Assembly: GCA_035995185.1 (NCBI GenBank)
Contig: DASYKT010000045.1
Coordinates: 31,014-95,013, forward strand
DNA: 64,000 bases
DNA from: DASYKT01 sp035995185
Lineage (GTDB): Bacteria > Acidobacteriota > Blastocatellia > Pyrinomonadales > Pyrinomonadaceae
Direction: 5' to 3'
Position numbers and translations under genes: made by a program. The notes under the pieces are model-generated. The model ran no database searches, was not told the DNA's origin, and saw only the letters and a list, made by a program, of their open reading frames with translations. Shown here piece by piece: positions 58,327-64,000 of this stretch (positions are counted from its first letter, which is position 1; each line of letters opens with the position of its first letter).

Positions 58327-61143
58327 CTACTTTTGGATCAATACCGGATCGCCGAATCCGAGTTCTTTCAGGCGCGGCAATTGGGTTTTAGCGTCTCCGA
58401 CCACCAGCCAGATCATCTTGTCGCTATTCAGGTATTTTTGTGACAGGTCTTTGATCTGCTGCACGGTCATACCTTTGACGATCAGCTCGCGGTCTTTTAC
58501 GTAATCATATTTCCAGCCGTACTTGCCGATAAGTTCGAGCATACCCAACTTGGCGGCCGCGGTCTCAAAAGCCCGCGCATTGCTCTTGATCAAAAACCCT
58601 TGAGTCGTTTCCAGGTCTTTATCCGAAAAGTTCTTCGGGTAATCCTGCAGAATGCTTTTGATCAGCTGGGCAGATTCCAGGGTAACGTTGCTTCTCACGC
58701 TGCTGGCGATCGTAAAGGCGCCGGGGCTGTTCGTTCCTGAAAAACCGGAATTAATGCCATAAGTATAGCCTTTTCCTTCGCGCAGCTGCTGGGTCAATTG
58801 CGAAGCAAACCCGCCGCCGCCGAGGATATAATTCATCACCGTTGCCGGGTAGAAATCCTTATCGGTCTGGGCCAGCGCCGGGTAACCGAAACGAATGACG
58901 GACTGCTTGGCATCCGGGACATCGTAGAAGTATATCGTCGATTTGGCAGGCGCCGGCGGCGTTTTATAAACAGGGACCTCGACCTTTTTGCTTTTCCACC
59001 TGGTGTTGATCCCGTTCAAAGAATCGATGATCTTTGTCTTATCCAGCGCGCCGACGACGTTTATCCGCGCAACCGTTGGCGAGATGTTCTTATCGTAAAA
59101 AGCTTTCAGATCGTCAAGCGTGATGGCGCCCACCGAATCTATCGTTCCCAGAATATTTCGCGAGCGGATATTATCCTTTCCATAGATCAGCAAATTGTAA
59201 TTATTTTGCGCGACAGTATTAGGATTGGCCTGCTGCTGGCGGATCTGGCTGATCGTGCTTTGTTTTAGCAGATCGAATTCTTTGCTGTCCCAGCGCGGTT
59301 CGAGCAGGATCTCTTCCACCAGCGCCAGCGTCGCATCGTAATTTTTCGCCAGTGTATTTACGCCGATGCGGACGTCTTCGGTCCCCGCATTTACGCTGAT
59401 CGTGGCCCCCAACTGCTGGATGGCCTCTTCTAATTCCTGCGGCGTCTTGCGGGCAGTTCCTTGCGTCATCATGCGCGCCATCAGATTTGCAATACCGACT
59501 TTATTGATGTCTTCCAAAAGCTCGCCGCCGCCGACCACGATCTCAAACTGGACCAGCGGGACTTCGGTGTTTTGAATACCCAGGACGCGCATTCCGTTAG
59601 AAAGCTTGTCTTCCCAGATCGTGGGAATTTTCACTTCCGGCGCCGTGCCGTAAGGCGGTTCAACCGCCCGGTCAAAAGAAGACGGTGTCCGCACATAATC
59701 GGCCTTTACGTTCGGGTCGACCTCTGCGTCCGCGCCCTGGACTATTCTTTCTTCCACCACGTTGGCTTTGCTTGAACCATCAAGCGCCAGGGCCGGCTTG
59801 CCCTTCGGCACAAAACTGGTCGCGACGAACGGCTTGTTCTTGATGTACTTCTGATAAACGCGCGTAACGTCGGCCGGTGTCACGGCGAGAATATTCTGAA
59901 TGTCTTTTTCGATAAAACCCGGGTCACCGGCAAAGATATTGTATTGAGCAAGATTAAATCCCTTGCCCAGGACGCTCGAAAGCGAACTGTAAAACTGCGT
60001 CTCCTGGCCGGCTTTTATCCGCGTCAGGTCCTTTTCGGAAATGCCTTCTTTCTCGAATTTCGCAAAGGCCTCGTCGATCGCGGCGGATACCTCGTCCAGG
60101 TCCTTGCCATCGAAGGCGCGAACCGAGACGGCGAATTCACCCGCCAGTTCCGACGTGTCGTTTCCCATGCTCACATCGCCGGTCAACTGCTTGTCTTCGA
60201 CCAGGACCTTATAGAACGGCGCTCTTTTTCCGTCTGAGAGATATTGTGCGAGCACTGCCAGCGGATAAGAATCCGGGTTATATCGCTCAACCGACGGCCA
60301 CGTCCGCGTCAGCTCTGGCAAGGTCGCGAAATTATCTTCGTAATAAAATTTGACGGTTTCCTTTAAAGTTCCTGAGCGCCTGGCCATCGGCTTGATGTCT
60401 TCGCCGCGCTTTATCTCGGCAAAATATTTCTCGACCCATTTCTTTGCCTGCGCGGGATCGAAATCACCCGCCACGGTGAGCGTCACATTATTGGGAACAT
60501 ACCAGTGCCGGAAAAATTCTTTTACATCGGCAACCGTCGCGTTCTGCAGGTCTTCGAGCGAACCGATCACTTCCCAGTTATAAGGATGGTCGGCCGGGTA
60601 AAGCGCCTGGGCGATCACCTCCGGCGTGTGACCGTAAGGCGTATTGTCATAGCTTTGCCGCTTCTCATTTTTTACCACCTGCTTTTCCTTGGCAAGGACA
60701 GGATCAGTCACCGTGTTGATGAACCAGCCGAGTTTGTCGGCCTCGGCCCAGAGCATTTTTTCCAGCGCGTCTTTGGGCACGGTCTGAAAATAATTGGTGC
60801 GGTCGCGCGAAGTCGAACCGTTCGCGCCCGAGCCGCCAACCCGCGCGCTCAGTTTATCCAAGCCCCCTTTGCCCAGATTTTCCGATTCCAAAAACAGAAG
60901 GTGTTCGAACAAATGCGCAAACCCGGTGCGCCCGGCTTTTTCCCGCGCCGAACCGACGTGCGCCGTCAGCGCCACCGCCACCACCGGGTCCGAGCGGTCG
61001 ATGTGAAAGATCACCTGCAACCCGTTGGGCAAGGTGAATTTTTCGTAGTCGACTTTGAAGGTCGGCGCCGGTGCGGCCTTTTGCGCAAACAACTGGGTGA
61101 ACAACAAGCAGGTTATAAGCAGAGAAGCTTTTAGGATTTTCAT
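58327..61143 (-). CDS. Exported M16 zinc metalloprotease, two-domain
   Basis: The 938-residue protein has a signal peptide (1-20). The N-terminal M16 domain has the inverted zinc motif HxxEH, FAHLFEHLLF (His77, Glu80, His81), and the distal Glu in the KQVVKNEKRQSY helix (about 155). The C-terminal M16 domain (about 520-930) has no zinc motif (GIANLMARMM) but keeps YTYGINSGF, the substrate-binding Arg/Tyr region. The two halves close like a clam over unfolded or small peptides. It is likely periplasmic and degrades peptides, perhaps together with the Opp system; the neighbour link is only inference. Confidence 0.93.
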   Translation of the reverse strand: MKILKASLLITCLLFTQLFAQKAAPAPTFKVDYEKFTLPNGLQVIFHIDRSDPVVAVALTAHVGSAREKAGRTGFAHLFEHLLFLESENLGKGGLDKLSARVGGSGANGSTSRDRTNYFQTVPKDALEKMLWAEADKLGWFINTVTDPVLAKEKQVVKNEKRQSYDNTPYGHTPEVIAQALYPADHPYNWEVIGSLEDLQNATVADVKEFFRHWYVPNNVTLTVAGDFDPAQAKKWVEKYFAEIKRGEDIKPMARRSGTLKETVKFYYEDNFATLPELTRTWPSVERYNPDSYPLAVLAQYLSDGKRAPFYKVLVEDKQLTGDVSMGNDTSELAGEFAVSVRAFDGKDLDEVSAAIDEAFAKFEKEGISEKDLTRIKAGQETQFYSSLSSVLGKGFNLAQYNIFAGDPGFIEKDIQNILAVTPADVTRVYQKYIKNKPFVATSFVPKGKPALALDGSSKANVVEERIVQGADAEVDPNVKADYVRTPSSFDRAVEPPYGTAPEVKIPTIWEDKLSNGMRVLGIQNTEVPLVQFEIVVGGGELLEDINKVGIANLMARMMTQGTARKTPQELEEAIQQLGATISVNAGTEDVRIGVNTLAKNYDATLALVEEILLEPRWDSKEFDLLKQSTISQIRQQQANPNTVAQNNYNLLIYGKDNIRSRNILGTIDSVGAITLDDLKAFYDKNISPTVARINVVGALDKTKIIDSLNGINTRWKSKKVEVPVYKTPPAPAKSTIYFYDVPDAKQSVIRFGYPALAQTDKDFYPATVMNYILGGGGFASQLTQQLREGKGYTYGINSGFSGTNSPGAFTIASSVRSNVTLESAQLIKSILQDYPKNFSDKDLETTQGFLIKSNARAFETAAAKLGMLELIGKYGWKYDYVKDRELIVKGMTVQQIKDLSQKYLNSDKMIWLVVGDAKTQLPRLKELGFGDPVLIQK

Positions 61144-61257
61144 AATTTATTTTACGAACAAAGAGTAATACGGTTAAATCTCAATTACAATTTAAGAAAC
61201 CCGGTTGAGGTTACGGTTACAGCTACCGTCCCCGGTTCTGACTTTCATTCCAATGCA

Positions 61258-61288
61258 GAAAAGCCTGCTCATCATAAGCAGGCTTTTT
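61258..61288 (-). terminator. Intrinsic terminator of the murein hydrolase gene
   Basis: The stem AAAAGCCTGCT/AGCAGGCTTTT with loop CATCATA is followed by a T tract on the minus strand. It is 21 bases past the stop at 61309. Confidence 0.85.
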
Positions 61289-61308
61289 CTGAAATTCGAT
61301 TCGGCAAT

Positions 61309-62727
61309 TTATGGAATGCGGACGTGAAAATGATTGTGATGCCCGGCCGCATGTTTGGTTAAGTTTTTATTGATCAGGCGCGCGTCATTAAAAAAGATCG
61401 TTGCATTCGGATGCCTGCTCAAAACGAGTCTGATCGCTTCCTCCGTCCGCACCGTGTCGTAGGCGACCTCACTGATGGTTATCGGATCCATTCGATTATC
61501 TTTCCGGAGCGGGCGCACATCGAAATCCTTGCCTAACTTGTGCGATGCATGCGGCGGAAAATTACCGCCGCCCCGCCGGCTAATGTCACCGATCTGGAGA
61601 AGAATTTCCGGATGCAGTAAAAACCAGGCTTGTGCCAGCGCGATGATCGCATTAATGGTCATGGCCGTGCCGACCTGATCCGCGCCATTCGGTTCGCGGT
61701 TGTAGGTTTGAAATCCGTCACCTCTCATCGGCAAAACCACATCGATCCCATTACCCACCGGCGCGACGGATACCGCAACTACCGGCGCGGGCGTTTTAAA
61801 GAGCAGCCGGTATGTTTCATCCGTCAGGGTGCCGTTAGGCTCAAGAGAATTTTTGATCTGAAATTGGATCAAAGCGGCCTGGGTCTTGGGGCCGAATATT
61901 CCGGTCCCGGTATCCATATCAGCCTGCGATAAAAACTTTTTCGCCACCAGCGCCGCTTGTAATACTTGTACGATGCCGCCGCTGCTGCCCTTTTCTACGC
62001 CGTCGTTCAGCTGTCGCATCGCCACTTGTGTCGGCAGGTCCAAAACGCCGGTGTCTTTTAATGAAATGCCCTTTTGAAAGGCTTTCAGCGCGGTTTCGGT
62101 TTTCGGCCCAAAAATGCCCGCGCCCGTTTTCTTTTGTTCCGGCGTTAAATACCCGAGATCGATCAGTTCATCCTGGAGACTTTCGACCGCCGGGCCGTGG
62201 TCACCTTTTTTGAGTTCCACGACATTATTGACGCTCGGCGTTCCCAGCCTTTCGGCAACCTTTTTAGCGGCCTCGCCGACCGTGATCTTGCCGTCGGCAT
62301 TGAAATCAAGCGGCTTGTTTGCCTTGTACGCTTTCGAGCCTACTTCGAAAAGAACAAAGTCCCTGCCTTTTCCGATACCCTTCGGAAACAATACCGCCAT
62401 ATAAGCGTCTTCGATGGTCAGGAGCCTTCCTCTAAAGGGCAGAAAATACTTCTCGACAAAATCAAGCTGGTCGATCGCAGTCATCGCGGCAAGCGCTGCC
62501 GTCGTCGTTCCCAGATGTATCGCAGTAGCCGCCATAAACTGGATCAGCCCGGTCGCGCTGCTCACGGGACTTTTGATCTTGGGGCTAAAGGTAGCGCCGG
62601 ATTCAAAACTCATGATCGCCATCAGAAAATTAGGATCGATCAAAAGCCGGTCGGCGATCTCGATCACTTTATTCCGAAAAGCTTCGCTGGTATTCTCGAT
62701 CCCCGGGACATTAACTAGATTTACCAT
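61309..62727 (-). CDS. Multi-domain murein hydrolase: transglycosylase, EF-hand, 2x PG-binding, M74-like
   Basis: The 472-residue protein has no signal peptide. In order it shows a lytic-transglycosylase-like domain (about 1-135; catalytic Glu42 in SFESG, SSATGLIQFM 57-66), an EF-hand-like loop DFNADGKITVGEA (142-154), two PG_binding_1 domains (about 172-240 and 248-310; GIFGPKT in both) and a MepA/M74-like endopeptidase domain (330-472) with HASHKLGKDFDVR (394-406) and HHNHFHVR (464-471). It could cut both glycan and peptide links of peptidoglycan. The lack of an export signal and module order resemble phage or contractile-injection lysins. AGGAGA is well placed before the ATG. No phage genes surround it. 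Confidence 0.88.
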   Translation of the reverse strand: MVNLVNVPGIENTSEAFRNKVIEIADRLLIDPNFLMAIMSFESGATFSPKIKSPVSSATGLIQFMAATAIHLGTTTAALAAMTAIDQLDFVEKYFLPFRGRLLTIEDAYMAVLFPKGIGKGRDFVLFEVGSKAYKANKPLDFNADGKITVGEAAKKVAERLGTPSVNNVVELKKGDHGPAVESLQDELIDLGYLTPEQKKTGAGIFGPKTETALKAFQKGISLKDTGVLDLPTQVAMRQLNDGVEKGSSGGIVQVLQAALVAKKFLSQADMDTGTGIFGPKTQAALIQFQIKNSLEPNGTLTDETYRLLFKTPAPVVAVSVAPVGNGIDVVLPMRGDGFQTYNREPNGADQVGTAMTINAIIALAQAWFLLHPEILLQIGDISRRGGGNFPPHASHKLGKDFDVRPLRKDNRMDPITISEVAYDTVRTEEAIRLVLSRHPNATIFFNDARLINKNLTKHAAGHHNHFHVRIP

Positions 62728-63006
62728 TATATTTTCTCCTATAGTTCAGTGACCAGTACGATTTCGCGCGCGGCGGTTATTATTCACATGTAACCGGGAG
62801 CGTCTGCGATTCGCTGGAAGTTCACATTTTGTTTTCTATATTGATATGTAAATTTGGCGTAAAATCTTACACTGCATAAGAAAATATTCTTTCAGACGCC
62901 TGATATCCCTATCCTGTTTTTTGATTAACAGGGAACGGCCGCCCTGCCCGTAAAATCGCGATACTTTTTGGTATGATAAGAGTTTCCGGGCTTTGGTCTT
63001 ATAACG

Positions 63007-63175
63007 GCCTTGCCTATAAAATCCGTTTATCTTCAATTCGAACTAAGATATGATGGGTGAGCTTCGTGTATTTCGTGCGTTTCGTGGTTAATTCCGGAAG
63101 TTTTACCACGAATCACACTAAACACACGAAATGTATCGCTCATTAAGACCGTTTTATTCTTTTATGGGCAATGCC
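63007..63175. repeat. MITE-like repeat, complete copy with terminal inverted repeats
   Basis: Left end GGCCTTGCCTATAAAA and right end TTTTATGGGCAATGCC are inverted. The interior, including CGTTTATCTTCAATTCGAAC and the palindromic core, matches 56981-57144 closely. Confidence 0.88.
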
Positions 63176-63211
63176 TCTTATAACTGAAAATAACGGCAGG
63201 ATTGCAAAACG

Positions 63212-63243
63212 AAAAAGCCCGCTCAAATTGAGCAGGCTTTTCT
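63212..63243 (-). terminator. rRNA operon terminator
   Basis: AAAGCCCGCTCAAATTGAGC AGGCTTT forms a strong hairpin (63214-63240) with minus-strand T tract, 14 bases past the 5S gene. Confidence 0.85.
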
Positions 63244-63253
63244 TTAATATTAA

Positions 63254-63368
<115 letters not shown>

Positions 63369-63377
63369 AAACTGTAC

Positions 63378-63425
63378 GTTTTGAGTACCTGCTTTAGCAG
63401 GCCGCCTAAAGGCGGGACTCAAAAC
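63378..63425 (-). other. Three-way RNA junction in the 23S-5S spacer
   Basis: The stem GTTTTGAGT/ACTCAAAAC encloses two hairpins side by side, CCTGC-TTTA-GCAGG and CCGCC-TAAA-GGCGG. It lies 10 bases upstream of the 5S gene and may be a processing site for the rRNA precursor. Confidence 0.7.
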
Positions 63426-63559
63426 AAAATTTTCAAATATTCGATACCTGATAACTGAATAACATTTTATTACTAACTAGCTAATTGTCGTTCACTAACT
63501 ACTTACCTTACTGAGTCGCAAACCTGAGCCAAATAAATTTGTTGTTAAATAAATTTTAT

Positions 63560-64000
<441 letters not shown>

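Larger units (their letters stand above)
62728..63253. other. 525-bp spacer between murein hydrolase gene and 5S rRNA
   Basis: It holds the gene's upstream region, a MITE-like repeat (63007-63175) and the rRNA operon terminator. No gene is visible. Confidence 0.65.

Noticed and set aside
62836..63036. 66-residue minus-strand frame near the rRNA operon
   Set aside because: It overlaps the start of a MITE-like repeat, has no ribosome site and no recognisable motif.

Overview
The window looks like a chromosomal segment of an Acidobacteriota bacterium, most likely class Blastocatellia. The signs are a TIGR02999-type ECF sigma factor, a long Ser/Thr kinase with TolB-like and TPR modules and the N-terminal extension typical of that phylum, FG-GAP proteins with DYDGDGK repeats, RHS proteins and many secreted proteins of unknown function. 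No marker gene fixes the taxonomy; the 23S rRNA fragment at the right edge (63560-64000) could do so.

Layout. 116-11845: two paralogous secreted hydrolase-fold proteins that have lost the nucleophile serine, a 1362-residue kinase with an internal duplication, a double-GNAT acetyltransferase and a secreted protein of unknown function. 12750-16053: a zinc alcohol dehydrogenase, a VOC-like protein, an ECF sigma factor and a glycine-rich RRM protein, separated by repeat-rich intergenic DNA. 16383-27843: an 11.4-kb integrated element in the 3' end of tRNA-Lys(UUU), bounded by 54-bp direct repeats. It carries a CGNR-like zinc protein, an excisionase-like protein, a primase and an integrase that a deletion has joined and truncated, and an FG-GAP / RHS / exported-partner operon. 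28061-30577: the iron uptake operon feoA-feoB-FeoB-associated protein behind a promoter with a perfect 7-1-7 Fur-type box. 30879-38784: cysteine desulfurase, an unknown protein with an HD-GYP protein, a PATAN/J-domain/TPR protein, a GNAT protein and DNA ligase LigA.

39682-45661 is the most unusual gene cluster: three minus-strand genes that overlap or almost touch. They encode a PocR-GAF-GGDEF diguanylate cyclase, a fusion of a degenerate AAA/STAND-like ATPase with an RsbW-like HATPase, and a class II Fic AMPylase. I read it as one signalling unit of unknown purpose. 45879-46999 holds two likely stress genes, followed by a strong bidirectional terminator. 47212-54105 is a complete oligopeptide ABC transporter operon with an extra lipoprotein gene inside it and an oversized binding protein. 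54535-62727 holds a TgpA-like transglutaminase, a TlpA-like thioredoxin, an M16 protease and a signal-peptide-less multi-domain murein hydrolase. The window ends in the 3' end of an rRNA operon (minus strand): 23S (partial), a structured spacer, 5S and a terminator.

Intergenic DNA is full of short dispersed palindromic repeats in at least six families. The largest is a MITE-like family with about ten full or partial copies, several lying directly against stop codons. The feature list marks terminators and promoters that can be read from sequence. Functional statements about unrecognised genes are inference.
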